A stretch of 64,000 nucleotides of DNA from Gigaspora margarita (lineage: Eukaryota > Glomeromycota > Glomeromycetes > Diversisporales > Gigasporaceae). Every line of letters begins with the position of its first letter. Within the stretch, counting starts at the first letter, position 1. Shown here one piece after another: positions 1-10,808 of the stretch. Position numbers and translations under genes: made by a program. The notes under the pieces are model-generated. The model was given only the letters and a program-made list of their open reading frames with translations. It had not been told where the DNA came from and did no database searches. The stretch lies in the NCBI GenBank assembly GCA_009809945.1, contig WTPW01000609.1, positions 88,850-152,849 on the forward strand, read 5' to 3'.

Positions 1-744
1 TCTATTAATTAAATGATTTCATTTCTTCTTTTTTTTTTAATTGCAATATTCACAGAATTTTGCAATAATTTATAAATTATTATTTGTAAGTAATTGAAGT
101 AAATATGTGACTAACTAAATAAGAGACTAACTAAAAAATGTAAACAACTTAATACCTTTTGCACAATTCTTGGTTGATTATTTTTATTCATTGAGATTTA
201 GTCAATGAGTACAAGTACCTAAAAGCGTTGCGTAAGCAACGCGAGACAAGCTAGTTTATATTAAAATGGTAACGATTGGTGGCTTAGTGGTTTAAGCGTA
301 TGAATGTCATTTTGGACGCATTGAAGCAGGAGGGTGGCTACGTATACGTAGTCGTTTAAGCCTGTTGGGACAATGAAGGCTTGAAAAGCCCACTACGTAA
401 ACGTAGTGGGAAACCTGGTAGTGAAGAAGCCGCTAAGAGAGAATAGCTAAAGCGATGTAAACATCACTAAGTAAACGTAGTGACTAAGTAAACATAGTTA
501 GAATTTAACATGTATAAAGGTCTCAAGTTCCAGGCCAAGAGAGGGCATTAAGTTCCTATCAATATTAAATAAAGAATTCCCTTCCTTTAGTATTAAATAA
601 ATCCTTTGACTTTTGACCTGAATAAAGAAATTATACTTATCTTTGAATTCGACTTGTAACTTTAATAAAAACCCTTCGTAACTCAATTCGATGGACTTGT
701 AACCTCGAATCAGCTTTTATTAAGACTCAATTCAGTTAACGCAG
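1..744. other. Non-coding flank with short palindromes
   Basis: No convincing gene. A stretch near 277-300 resembles a tRNA A box (TGGCTTAGTGGTTTAAGCG), but no matching B box was found, so no SINE is called. Several short perfect palindromes lie between 225 and 500 and are listed separately. Confidence 0.5.
225..410. repeat. Cluster of short perfect palindromes
   Basis: Three hairpin-forming sequences lie within 190 bp: GCGTTGC-GTAA-GCAACGC (225-242), GCTACGTATACGTAG (about 338-352) and CCCACTACGT-AA-ACGTAGTGGG (389-410). A looser relative with the same ACGTAGT core follows near 465-500. The shared ACTACGTAAACGTAGT core suggests one small repeat family rather than chance. Function unknown. 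Confidence 0.6.
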
Positions 745-1196
745 TGTTACAATCGGTTGGGAGAGCTTGATAAAATTGTGCCGGTTAGTTCGATCGTGAA
801 CAAAAGTGAATGGTTTAAAACAATAAACTAACACACATAGTTTCTGGGTATAAGGTTTATCTTTATTTATATAAATCAATACATCGGGTCATCACAATAA
901 TACTAAATACTATCTACTATTGTTAACTACTTGTCTACTGTTCGTTCCCTCCTCTATAAGCTGAAATTAAACCTTTATATACTTTTAATTCGAATGGGAG
1001 CTTTAATACCTCGTTTGGAGCTTTAAGCGCCCGATTGGAGCTTTGAGCACCTGATTGGAGCTTTGAGCGCCCGATTGGAGCTTTGAGCACCAGATTGGAG
1101 CTTTGATTACCTGACTATGCCATAAACTATACCAAATTAAAAAATACATAATGAAAAAATAATAATACTAACCAAAAGTAAAAATTGGGCATAACA
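745..1196 (-). repeat. LTR copy (downstream in element orientation)
   Basis: 452 bp, TGTTAC...GCATAACA on the plus strand. It contains six imperfect 20-bp units built on ATTGGAGCTTTGAGCACCTG at about 1003-1120. The partner at 3777-4247 has seven units, which accounts for the length difference. Confidence 0.88.
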
Positions 1197-1900
1197 TCAT
1201 CCCTCTCTCAGAAGGATGAGCTCCAGCGAATCACCAACATTTTTTTCTGTTGTGTGTGGATTTTGTTTGCCAAGACAACTTCGGAAATACCTTTTTTTTT
1301 TCGGTTATATGGTTTCATATCTATCCTTTTTCCACGATCACCCAAGTTGTTGCGAATAAATGGTAATTGTCTACCAATATCCTTACAAATGATTTTTCGA
1401 ATTTGAAATTTGTAAATTACATGATTGCTTCAGATTTCCTCAGGTGTGCGTTTTCTTTCTTTTTTTTTATATCTTAGTTTTGCAACTTCACCTCCGTTAA
1501 TCCTATTTTTTTCCCGGGGCCTTATTTCAATCTCATTTGATATGTTAATTCCTTTATGCCCTTTATTCGAATCAGGAATTTTATCTATCATATCACTCTG
1601 CAATATAACCTCCATCCGTTTCTAACAGGGTTTCACTGACTTTACATGCTTAATATTTTCGATTCTCAACATCTATGATTTGCATGCTTCATCGAGACCT
1701 TTTATATTCAACTCTTTCTTTTTATTAGCATTTATCTGGGTCCTAAATGTCTTGACTTTTATCTTCCACGCCATACATGCAACTTCGAGAGACTTATAGA
1801 CTTCAGTTAGTTTTCCATTCTTAACAGGTTTTAGACCCCATTCGATTGTGGCCCTTTCCCCTTTAATTGTGTCCATTTCTTTTTGATGGCCGACTCTCGA
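1197..1900 (-). other. Unrecognised internal sequence of the LTR element
   Basis: Between the Sel1 relic and the downstream LTR. The minus strand has Lys/Arg-rich open stretches at 1430-1615 and 1673-1876 that look coding-like, but no domain was recognised. The purine-rich tract at its edge (about 1197-1215) fits a polypurine tract. Confidence 0.4.
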
Positions 1901-1924
1901 GTAAATTGTCCTACCTGAAACTTC

Positions 1925-2710
1925 TTAAGCAATTATTGTATACTGCTCAAAAGTTTTGCATTCGTCTATAGCGGATGTTTGATAATAATTGTGCACCTTG
2001 CATATGTCCACTTCAACTCCAATTCCCTTTCCATAATGACACCCAGGACTATATGACTTATCAAAGCAATACAACTTCACAAGTGTTTGATAGTAAATAA
2101 ATGCTTTAGGTTTGTACTTTTCAATTTCAGTCATATTTTTTAGGAGTTGCCAAATTTGTTCATCCTTTCAGCGTGACCCATTTTTGCTGATTTTTGATTA
2201 CTAACGAATGTCTGATGTTCGTCCTTTTTGACTCGAGACCTAGCCACTTTTCCTCAGTCGAATACTACTACGTTGCTGTTATTGCATTCATGTCATTCTT
2301 CTTCAACTGCTTTGCTATCAACACTCATTGCTCTGGGTTTATCTTTCACTTTAGTCCGATCAGAAGAATTTATATCTATTGAACTCTAACACCTCATAAA
2401 TGTTTTGTGTTCATCTTTTGCAATTTTTATTTCATTTCGATAACCATAGCATAGGTCACATGCTTCATTATTACTACTAATCCTTTCTGATTTTTGATAG
2501 TTGGTGGATGCCTTTTGTCCTTTCTTTTCAATGCTAATTTCATTTCGATAACATGAAATATACCAGAGAAAGTAGGTACTTTTATGATATTATTATTTGC
2601 TATCTTACATTCTTCCTTTATAACTCCAATTCCGTTTAGGTAGCCAGGTCCAAGTTCGAATAAGTTTTGGACACTCCTAACGGGTCTTCTGGATTGTCCA
2701 TTATTTCACG
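1925..2710 (-). pseudogene. Sel1-like repeat relic lying between the two LTRs
   Basis: The minus strand carries several decayed copies of the Sel1-like unit found in the intact gene at 6826-8226, including 'KPKAFIYYQ' and 'YGKGIGVEVD' near 1990-2110 and 'LGPGYLNGIGV' near 2620. Sel1-like repeats are TPR-like helical pairs used in protein contacts; this copy is too decayed to work. It lies wholly inside the LTR pair, downstream of gag, and is not normal LTR-element content. Either the element picked up host sequence, or two elements formed the LTR pair around a host fragment. Confidence 0.72.
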
Positions 2711-2734
2711 ATTATTAGGTGTATCCTTTTTATA

Positions 2735-3650
2735 TTAATTTTCAAGTATTTTATTTTCATGGGTTTGTGCCTCTTTTATTAATGTCTTCTTCAGAGTTTT
2801 ATCCTCTACGTTTGCCTTTACTAGTGAATCAGTGGGTTCCGTTTTCTTTTGCTTCTTACTTTTATCTATGTCCATGTGATCATTCATTTTGTTTCGTAGA
2901 GTAGTAGTCAGCCTAGTCCTATCCAAGAGGCATACTATTTTTTTTTGATAATCCATCGAGCTACATTCCACAGATGGTATTTGAATTGTTACTCGAGATG
3001 CTGGTAGTGACATTACTTGGGCCAACTGTGGAGAGATAACCACAGTATTTAATGCAATATTATAAAATGCAGCAGGGCCACACACAGCTAGATTGCGCGC
3101 CATTATTAATTCATATATACAGGCTCTTTCTACAGCTTCTTGAAGGGTGCTTGGAATGAATTGTTGGACAAACAACAACAAATCGGGTCAGAGACCTTTC
3201 ATGAACATCTGGGCCTTTACTACTTCAGAATACTGATTTCCAACCCTTGCTAAATAATGAAATGGCACCAACATATCGATGGCATATTGATCTACCGATT
3301 CTAAAGCACCTTGCCTTTGGGTTAATAATTCCACATTCCACCAGGACACCACAGCTAGGGTACACAAATACAAGAGAAAGTGATGAACAAAGCTTCGGTC
3401 CTGGTCATACTCATTATCCCAGTATAGAATCCTTGGTTCTTTAATTTACCAATCTTCCCACCATAATGCAGCCAAACCAGACAAATGCGCACCTACTACC
3501 ACAAGCCTTCTCCTTCCTAAAATATTGCTTGCTTCAAATGCCCGATTAATTAAATCCACCATTCTATCAGGTCTTGATTACCACCTACGAAAGTCAGGAT
3601 TTTCACCAAATCTATTTCTACTTGAGGCTTCTGAGAATGCACAAAACGTT
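2735..3650 (-). pseudogene. Gag-like region of the fossil LTR element
   Basis: Minus-strand reading next to the upstream LTR shows gag-type features: a Trp-rich 'LAALWWEDW' core near 3460, an 'ALESVDQYA' stretch near 3290, then 'FIPSTLQEAVERA' near 3150, and a Lys-rich tail near 2760-2850. These resemble the retrotransposon gag domain of fungal Gypsy-type elements. The region is broken and would have encoded the particle protein of the element. No zinc knuckle was identified. Confidence 0.7.
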
Positions 3651-3776
3651 TACCATGACCTGGAAAAATTTATTAAAGTATTCATTATTACTCTTCAAAT
3701 TCATCATATTATTAATTATTTATTTTATGATAAGAGGTGTGGGTTAAAATGATAAGTCCACACAACTGGCACCAAA

Positions 3777-4247
3777 TGTTACGATTAGTTGGAAGAGCTT
3801 GATGAAATTGTGCCAATTTAGTTCGATCGTGAACAAAAGTGAATGGTTTAAAACAATAAACTAACACACATAGTTTCTGGGAATAAGGTTTATCTTTATT
3901 TATATAAATCAATATATCGGGTTATCACAATAATACTAAATACTATTTACTATTATTAACTACTTGTCTACTGTTCATTCCCTCCTTTATAAGCTGAAAT
4001 TAAACCTTTATATACTTTTAATTCAGATGGGAGCTTTAATCACTCGTTTGGAGCTTTAAGTGCCTGATTGGAGCTTTGAGAACCTGATTGGAGCTTTGAG
4101 CACCTGATTGGAGCTTTGAGCACCAGATTGGAGCTTTGAGCACCAGATTGGAGCTTTGATCACCCAACTATGCCACAAACTATACCAATTAAGAAATACA
4201 TAATGAAAACATAATAATACTAACTAAAAGTAAAATTGGGCATAACA
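3777..4247 (-). repeat. LTR copy (upstream in element orientation)
   Basis: 471 bp, same TG/CA ends as 745-1196 and collinear with it along its length. It carries seven 20-bp 'TTGGAGCTTTGAGCACC' units at about 4025-4165. Most differences from the partner are transitions. Confidence 0.88.
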
Positions 4248-4539
4248 GAGGCCTTGTTAATTTGAAATTGTGCACGTGATTCGTATCGGCCTACCGATTG
4301 GTCTATAGTAAAATCTTTTAGTTTAAATATTTATATGATAAACATTGTCTCATTTAGATTCCCAAGTAGTTGCTAGTTGATTTAGAACTTACTTTACCCT
4401 CCAAATAAAATCTCTGCACCTGCAGGAAATTCCAAACTCTTCCTAAATTAAACCTACATCGATATCACCTGACCGAAATTAATCCTAATACCATTTTGAC
4501 CCCACTATTCATTCGCATAATATCTTTTTATCATTATAT

Positions 4540-5046
4540 TAGGGATGCATCAGTCCTGAAAATGACCAGTCCCGACTGGTCCCAGACCGAGACTGATAAG
4601 GACCATGACCATTAAAAAGACTGGTCCTGGACTGATCCTTATAAATATAGCTGTGATACTCATATCACCCAATCAAATTTCTTGATCAGGTGTAATTGTG
4701 GCAGATTAAATGAAATCCAGATTGAAATGAAATTATAGTATAAAATCTCGAAAACTAAATTTTTTTGGGGTGCATTTTTTAGGGGGTTAGGGTTTAGTTG
4801 TAAAAAAAGTTAAATAAACAAGTATTAGTGTGTTTTAGAAGGTAAGCAGGTTAAATAAAAAATATAGATTTCATTTTAAATTATGATATGAGACAGTAAT
4901 TACGTCATTTTTGGCCAATAAGATCTTATACATTAGGACATGACGTAATCATTAAAGGACTGTTTTTAGGACCGAGGACGGGACCGGACTGGGACCATAA
5001 ATCCTATGATAACGGTCTTACTAGGGACCAGACTGATGCATCCCTA
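4540..5046. mobile_element. hAT-like MITE, 507 bp
   Basis: Terminal inverted repeats TAGGGATGCATCAGTC / GACTGATGCATCCCTA with a perfect 8-bp target duplication CATTATAT (4532-4539 and 5047-5054). The subterminal regions repeat 'GGACCAGTC / GACTGGTCC' words many times. There is no coding capacity, so it depends on a transposase elsewhere. The 8-bp duplication and TAGGG ends point to the hAT superfamily. Confidence 0.88.
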
Positions 5047-5355
5047 CATTATATTGATATCGTATTATTAATATCCCTGATATTAGCATCATCAGCATCT
5101 GCATCTTTATTATATCGTGGTTATTTAGTGATAGATCATTCCTATTGATTGCATATTCGACTTTAATCAAACCCTTGACACTTATTTATATCTCTCTTCC
5201 CGTACACGGTTGGAGTGTAAATTGGCACTATTGTCTATATTGTTTTACCCGCTCTCCCAATCAACCATTACAATATCGACTTCTTTCCGAACATTTTCTG
5301 AATAATGCAACAAAAATGAATTTTTATAATTTTTATAGGACGAATTAAAAAGAGT

Positions 5356-5625
5356 GTATACCTTTCTAGTACGGTACAGAAAAAAGCATCTGGTAGATAC
5401 GGTACAGAAAAGTGCGTGTCCAGATAAATCTTTTAGAGCCCAGATAAATTTTTTAGAGCAGGTGCACAAAAAAAATAATAATTGCTTTATTTACAGTAAT
5501 TATTTTTTTTGTGTACATTGCTCTAAAAATTTATCTGGACTCTAAAAGATTTATATGGACACGGTCACTTTTCTGTACCGTATCAACCAAATACTTTTTC
5601 TGTAAAGCACCAGAAAGGTATATAC
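5356..5625. mobile_element. Long-palindrome MITE (about 270 bp)
   Basis: The two halves are near-perfect reverse complements: GTATACCTTTCT..., CGGTACAGAAAAGTG, CCAGATAAAT and TTTTAGAGC on the left recur inverted on the right, folding around a centre near 5490 (AATAATTGCTTTATTTACAG). No coding content. Superfamily not assigned, because the target duplication is unclear. Confidence 0.8.
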
Positions 5626-6280
5626 TAAATTAAAATGATGGAAACGAAATTTTGCATATAATGAGGATTAATACATCGTCATATTCCCTTCCACTAACGC
5701 CCTAACCCTAAACTTCTATCTTTACAAATTGAATTTCCTTTTTTTGGGTTGTGTTACTCGCATAAATAAGTAAAATCGCAGGTCACGGTTCGGGTTTCAC
5801 AAAGGCTAATTTTTTTCAAATTTTTAAAAAGAAACATAGGCAACAATTCAACAATCTTTGATGTTTTAAGGGTTTCAGAAATCAAAACTGTAACAGTTAC
5901 CAAGGTAGTTTCAATAGAGCTTTAGAAAAAAACTATGCATTATAGTTATTTAAATTTTAATATAGTTATCTTATCAAAGGCTCAATTTCACAGTCTGTAA
6001 ACTTTAAAATGCCTCAAAACTAATCTTCGTTGAGACATTTTCTCGACGTTTGTAAAAAATTTGCTTGACAAATAATCTGTCTTTATTAATGGTTATAACA
6101 CCTTATAATATTTACTTGTACTGTAAAATGGAAACCATTTAGAGTCCAAAGGACCAAATATAAATAGATTTGTTTTTACATTACAGCAAACCTAATGTTG
6201 GATTGTTTTGATTTTTTACGTTACACCTGATCTAGCCGATCAAAATTCATAATTTGCGGACGCACAGACATCCTCTACAG

Positions 6281-6333
6281 TAGGGATAAAAATCGATTTA
6301 GTCGACTAAATCATATAGCGATTCCTATCCCTA
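6281..6333. mobile_element. 53-bp hAT-like mini-MITE
   Basis: TAGGGATAAAAATCG ... CGATTCCTATCCCTA inverted ends around a tiny centre (TTTAGTCGACTAAA), flanked by a perfect 8-bp duplication CTCTACAG (6273-6280, 6334-6341). Extremely short for a transposable unit but complete in both hallmarks. Confidence 0.85.
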
Positions 6334-6341
6334 CTCTACAG

Positions 6342-6825
6342 TAATGTCCTAGAAAATCAAGATCCATTATTTTTTTTGATCAAATTCACTATAGAAAATT
6401 TAAGGTAAATTAATCTGTAATTAAAATTATATTAAATTTAAAACTTTAAATAAAAAGTTCAAACAATAAAATAAGCTGTTTGATAATACGCACCAAACTT
6501 TTATTTAATGTACATACGTATTATAAAAAAAAATTGAATCATATAAGAAACTTAAAATTGTGATATTATTTTGATATCAAAAATTGGCTTTCTTTAGATC
6601 ATTAATGGTTTTAATTCTATTCTATTGCCAAATAATTATATGAAGAAAATAAGCAAACACTTATGATAGTCAATCCCAATTCCATGTAAACATTACATTT
6701 AAGTTGAAATATTTCAAGTCAAAATGAATCGTCTATTTTTTGCAAATCTTTGTAAAAAAGAATTTATTATATCTATTGAATTCATTTCAACCTCAATTCT
6801 ATTTCATAACCATGTCCAATAATGT
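6342..6825. other. AT-rich downstream flank of the Sel1-like gene
   Basis: No gene or clear repeat seen. It lies 3' of the minus-strand gene ending at 6826 and probably includes its 3' untranslated region. Confidence 0.4.
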
Positions 6826-8226
6826 TTATTTAACTAATGATAAATTAGAATGTCTTTGATAATATATAAATGCAATATATTCATCTTTTTCAACTCCAAT
6901 GCCATGAAGATAACAAAATCCAAGTCTGCTTAATGCGTCAATATTACCCATGTTGGCTGATTTTTGATAATAAATGAATGCCGTGTGTTTATTCTTTTCA
7001 ACTCCGATTCCATTTCGATAATAATCTCCAAGAATGTACATTCTACGAGAGTTACCCATATCAGCTGATTTTTGATAATAAATGAGCGCTTTTTGTTCGT
7101 TTTTTTCAACTCCAATTCCATTTTTGTAGCAATAACCAAGCCAGTCCATTGCATTAATATTACCCATATCGGCAGATTTTTGAAAATAAGTAAAGGCTTT
7201 ATTTTCATCCTTTTCAACTCCAATTCCACTATAATAACAATTTCCAAGATTACATATTCCGCCAGAACAATCCATATCAGCAGATTTTTGAAAATAAATA
7301 AATGCATTATGACCATCTTCTTTAACTCCAATTCCATGTCGATAGCAGTATCCAACCTGATTCAATCCGACAGCATTACCCATATCCGCAGATTTTTGAT
7401 AAGAAATGAATGCCTTACGTTCATCTTTTCCAACACCATTTCCACTTCGACAACAATCTCCTAGATTGTTTAATCCATTAGCATTACCCATGTCGGCAGA
7501 ATTTTGATAATAAATGAATGCTTTATTATTATCCTTTTTAACTCCAATTCCATTTTCATAACAATATCCAAGACAGTTCATTCCTATCGCATGTCCCATT
7601 TCAGCTGATTTTTGATAATAAATTAGTGCCTTATCATTATTTTTTTCAACACCAATACCATCTCGATAACTATCGCCGAGAGATTCGAATCCATATTGAT
7701 CTTCCATATCCGCTGATTTTTGATACCAAATGAATGCTTTATTATTGTCTTTTTTAATTCCGATTCCATGTTGATAACAAAAGCCGAGAGCACACATTCC
7801 ATTAGAATTTCCCATCTCTGCCGATTTTTGGTAATGAATAAGTGCTTGATTATTATCATGTTTCAACCATTTTCCATAATAAAAGCAAATTGCAAGAATA
7901 TATTGAATAATTGAATTTGTTTTGACAATAGGGTTAGATTGGTTATTAAAACATAGGTTGATTATCTTTTCTGGCTTTTGCTGCTTATTTGTAAAATATT
8001 GATCTATTGAGTAAATAACTGAGTCATCATAATTTCCTTTCATAACTTCTTTATAATATAAATCACATAATTCCTCAATAACTATATTTAGAAAATCCTG
8101 CAATGATAAATCTGCTAATTTTGAGCTAATAGCACTTTGATAGTTATCATTATATTCATTGCTCTTAATTGAACTTTCTGTAGATGTATCGATGTAAATG
8201 TTTATCAAATTTTTTTCGTTTTGCAT
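6826..8226 (-). CDS. Sel1-like repeat protein, 466 aa, intact
   Basis: Single open frame without introns. Residues 1-40 are a polar leader. Residues about 41-110 ('FLNIVIEELCDLYYKEVMKGN...') resemble the linker that joins protein kinase and Sel1 parts in many Glomeromycotina proteins; no kinase domain is present here. From about residue 111 to the end run ten Sel1-like units of about 36 residues, nine canonical, with the consensus LGYCYxNGIGVEKDxxKAFIYYQKSADMG. Each unit should form a TPR-like helix pair, so the product is an adaptor or scaffold rather than an enzyme. There is no signal peptide or membrane segment, suggesting the cytosol. The ATG at 8226 is the first in frame and precedes the conserved linker. 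A broken paralogue lies at 19389-20607 on the same strand. The role in signalling is inferred from family context only. Confidence 0.88.
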   Translation of the reverse strand: MQNEKNLINIYIDTSTESSIKSNEYNDNYQSAISSKLADLSLQDFLNIVIEELCDLYYKEVMKGNYDDSVIYSIDQYFTNKQQKPEKIINLCFNNQSNPIVKTNSIIQYILAICFYYGKWLKHDNNQALIHYQKSAEMGNSNGMCALGFCYQHGIGIKKDNNKAFIWYQKSADMEDQYGFESLGDSYRDGIGVEKNNDKALIYYQKSAEMGHAIGMNCLGYCYENGIGVKKDNNKAFIYYQNSADMGNANGLNNLGDCCRSGNGVGKDERKAFISYQKSADMGNAVGLNQVGYCYRHGIGVKEDGHNAFIYFQKSADMDCSGGICNLGNCYYSGIGVEKDENKAFTYFQKSADMGNINAMDWLGYCYKNGIGVEKNEQKALIYYQKSADMGNSRRMYILGDYYRNGIGVEKNKHTAFIYYQKSANMGNIDALSRLGFCYLHGIGVEKDEYIAFIYYQRHSNLSLVK

Positions 8227-10513
8227 GTTATATGATTAAATTATAAATACGTATCTGAGAGTGCCTATTCAAATTAAATACTGTCCGACTGACAAATGAT
8301 TTAATTGCTTGTTACGCAAATATTTTGTACTATAATCATGTCGCATTACATAATCTGAATGAAATCGCGTGCCTAATATGGAAAGTGCATAATTCTTGTA
8401 CTACGAGTTAGTAAGCCACATCGGCTGTGGTGAAATTAGGATTAACCGAACTGTAAGGGTTGGTTACAAACAGGTTGCAACCAACCAAGTAAGTAGTAAC
8501 CAGCGGAGAAGTCAATAATCACCGGAAAAGAATCAAACAAACAAAGTAAAGAAAACTATATAACTTTACTTTCTTGGTGCATCGCGAATAAGAAATCGAA
8601 TAACTTTTAATTTCCCCAATTGAAATCTCTTATAATAGATAATCCATTCCTAATAAAAGAAATAAAATATGATTAATATCATCTTCCCCAGTAAACTTTA
8701 CTATCCAATGAACTCACATATAATCATCTCTTATTTTGTTAAATTCTGTAACTTAGGTTCATTATTTATATACGTATGATAGTAATAACTCACGTGCGCA
8801 TGTACTACTTAATATACGTTATTAAGGGATTAATTTCAGTCAAATACAATCCAAGGCGCCTATAGTAAAAAATTCAACTTCAGTGTGGAAGAAATTTGAT
8901 CACACGTTATCGGATCTTTACAGGAATTTTGATTTTTTAAAAAAATATAAATAGTATATAATAATAAGTTATAAAAAGATCGGTTAATTTTCTTGTAATA
9001 TACTCATTTTATCTTATAAACATATTATAAGCTTATTAGAAATAATGATCGACTCACCCTTTTTTAAAAACAATTTAACCTTGGTACCTTGGTTATTAGC
9101 AAGTTAGGGGTAGAAGATATGAGATGTAAATTTGAACAAGGAATCTTGTTTGTTAGAACTCAAAGAGTGGTTTCATAGGCAAAATATTGAAATATAAGCG
9201 ATTCTTTAAAAAATTTCTTTGTTTTGTTGCACAAAGACTATTGGACGATCGAAGCTTACCAGCATTAGCGTTAGGTCTGGCGTACTTTTGTATTGATTTT
9301 ACGTTACACCTGATCCTGAAATTTAATTTGACCAGATAGCAAAATTTTTTAGATTGGTGACACTAGGGGGCTTTGGACGATTATGGAAGGGGTGAAAGTT
9401 TACGTATGTTTTTATTATATGATTATATTATTAGGTTAATAATATATTATTTTTTATATAAAATTATATTGAGGAGTATTATTTCCAGTGATGTCATCGT
9501 CCAATCAGAACCAATAAATCAACATGGATCAACCCAGCATAACGGGCTTTAAATCCGATTGGTCAATCACTGAAATGTATCATCACATATACACTGCATA
9601 TAACTTCTGACTTCAAACGAATTGGCGGCCGTGAAAATGAATTGTCCAGAGGAACCGAATACATATTCAGAAACTACACCTTTCGTTCTATATACAATCA
9701 AAATAATCACGAAAACAGAGGAATAATCATGAAGGTTAGCCATAGGTAATTTTTTTTTAATTTAGTTGTTGCTTATATTATATAAGAATTTCTTAAACAA
9801 AAAAAGTTTTAGCAATTTTTTTATTTTGTAGTTAGATCTTTAGTAAGCTAGTCTGTTTTCAAAATTAATAATACTTCTAAACATACAGTTGTAAAGGAAA
9901 CTTAAAGGCTTTGATAACAATGAATGTCGAAACTGGGTTCAACATTTTTGTTGGTTAATATTCTAATAAGTAAACCTAAAAAATTGCCAAAAGTGTCGAA
10001 ACTATCGAAAGGTAGGTTTGAGCTTCGGTGCTTTTCATTTATCACAATTAACCATTTTTTTAATTTAATTATCAATTTATTATTTTCCTATTATTATTTA
10101 TAGTTAGCAAGCAATTTAGTTTTAATATTAAGATTCTTTATACGCGTATTTAATAAGTTATTAAATTTCGATAATTGTTTAGCGATAACTAGATCCAAGT
10201 AATAAATTATTGTTATTACTAAAATTTAAATAAGCACATATTTTATTCAATTAATAATAAATCATGAAATGCAGTATTTACTTTGGGTTCGCTTTTTAAT
10301 ATATCTAAGCCAATAAGATCCCGTAAAAATCACGGAATGATCTACAAATATTAGCCAATCGGAATGAAAGCTCGCTATGCTGATCAGCTCAGCATAGTCC
10401 GATTGGTTATAAAAGGTACATTTTTACAATTTAATAATTACAATAATTTATTACTTTGGCTAATAATCATTGCCATGCATATAATTCGATTAGATTTAAA
10501 AAAAAAAACATGA
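8227..10513. other. Intergenic, AT-rich, no gene recognised
   Basis: The region upstream of the Sel1-like gene. A short palindromic stretch 'GGTTGGTTACAAACAGGTTGCAACCAACC-like' lies at about 8459-8489, and the phrase 'TTTTACGTTACACCTGATC' at 9297-9315 repeats one at 6214-6232. No coding potential convinced me. Confidence 0.4.
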
Positions 10514-10515
10514 TA

Positions 10516-10808
10516 CAGTCAAACCTCTTTATACAGAACCCCTCTATAACGAACCCTATATATACTGAATTAAAAATTTTTGAATTTTATAATAATTCGG
10601 GATAAAAATAGTTATGGTTTCATAAGAAAACCTAGTAATTTTATAATAATTCGGTATAAAAATAGTTATGGTTTCATAAGAAAACCTAGTAATTTTATAA
10701 TAATTCGGTATAAAAATATTATGGTTTCATAAGAAAACATAGTAATTTTATATAGCAAACTTTTTTAACAGCCAGAACCAACAATACGTTTATACAAAGA
10801 GTTGACTG
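10516..10808. mobile_element. Tc1/mariner (pogo-like) MITE, 293 bp
   Basis: Ends CAGTCAAACCTCTTTATA... and ...AAGAGTTGACTG are imperfect inverted repeats, flanked by TA on both sides (10514-10515, 10809-10810), as for Tc1/mariner insertions. The CAGTCAAACCTCT terminus is typical of pogo-type elements. The interior has nearly three direct copies of a unit of about 58 bp (about 10585-10750). No transposase. Confidence 0.82.

Larger units (their letters stand above)
745..4247 (-). mobile_element. Fossil LTR retrotransposon (Gypsy/Metaviridae-like gag), minus strand
   Basis: Two direct repeats (745-1196 and 3777-4247), each beginning TG and ending CA, bracket about 2.6 kb. On the minus strand, the sequence just inside the upstream repeat is TTTGGTGCCAGTTGTGTGG, which resembles a primer-binding site. 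A purine-rich tract (GAGAGAGGGATGATG) abuts the downstream repeat. The interior holds a gag-like region, Sel1-like host sequence and unrecognised sequence. No protease, reverse transcriptase or integrase was seen, so it would have been non-autonomous. No convincing target duplication was found (cgcag against gaggc). The repeats differ at roughly 30 sites by eye plus one 20-bp unit, so it is not recent. It is broken, with several breaks in the gag region. Confidence 0.85.

Noticed and set aside
270-540. tRNA-derived SINE
   Set aside because: An A-box-like phrase is present, but there is no B box at the right distance, no A-tail and no target duplication.
740-4252. Target duplication of the LTR element
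   Set aside because: The flanking five bases (cgcag and gaggc) do not match, so none is claimed.
5696-5715. Telomere-like CCCTAACCCTAAA (also near 12970 and 31645)
   Set aside because: Only two or three units each, internal and inside or beside MITE-like DNA; not telomeric arrays.
6930-7914. Other open frames in both directions over the Sel1 gene
   Set aside because: Shadows of the repeated Sel1 coding sequence; they repeat only because the gene repeats.
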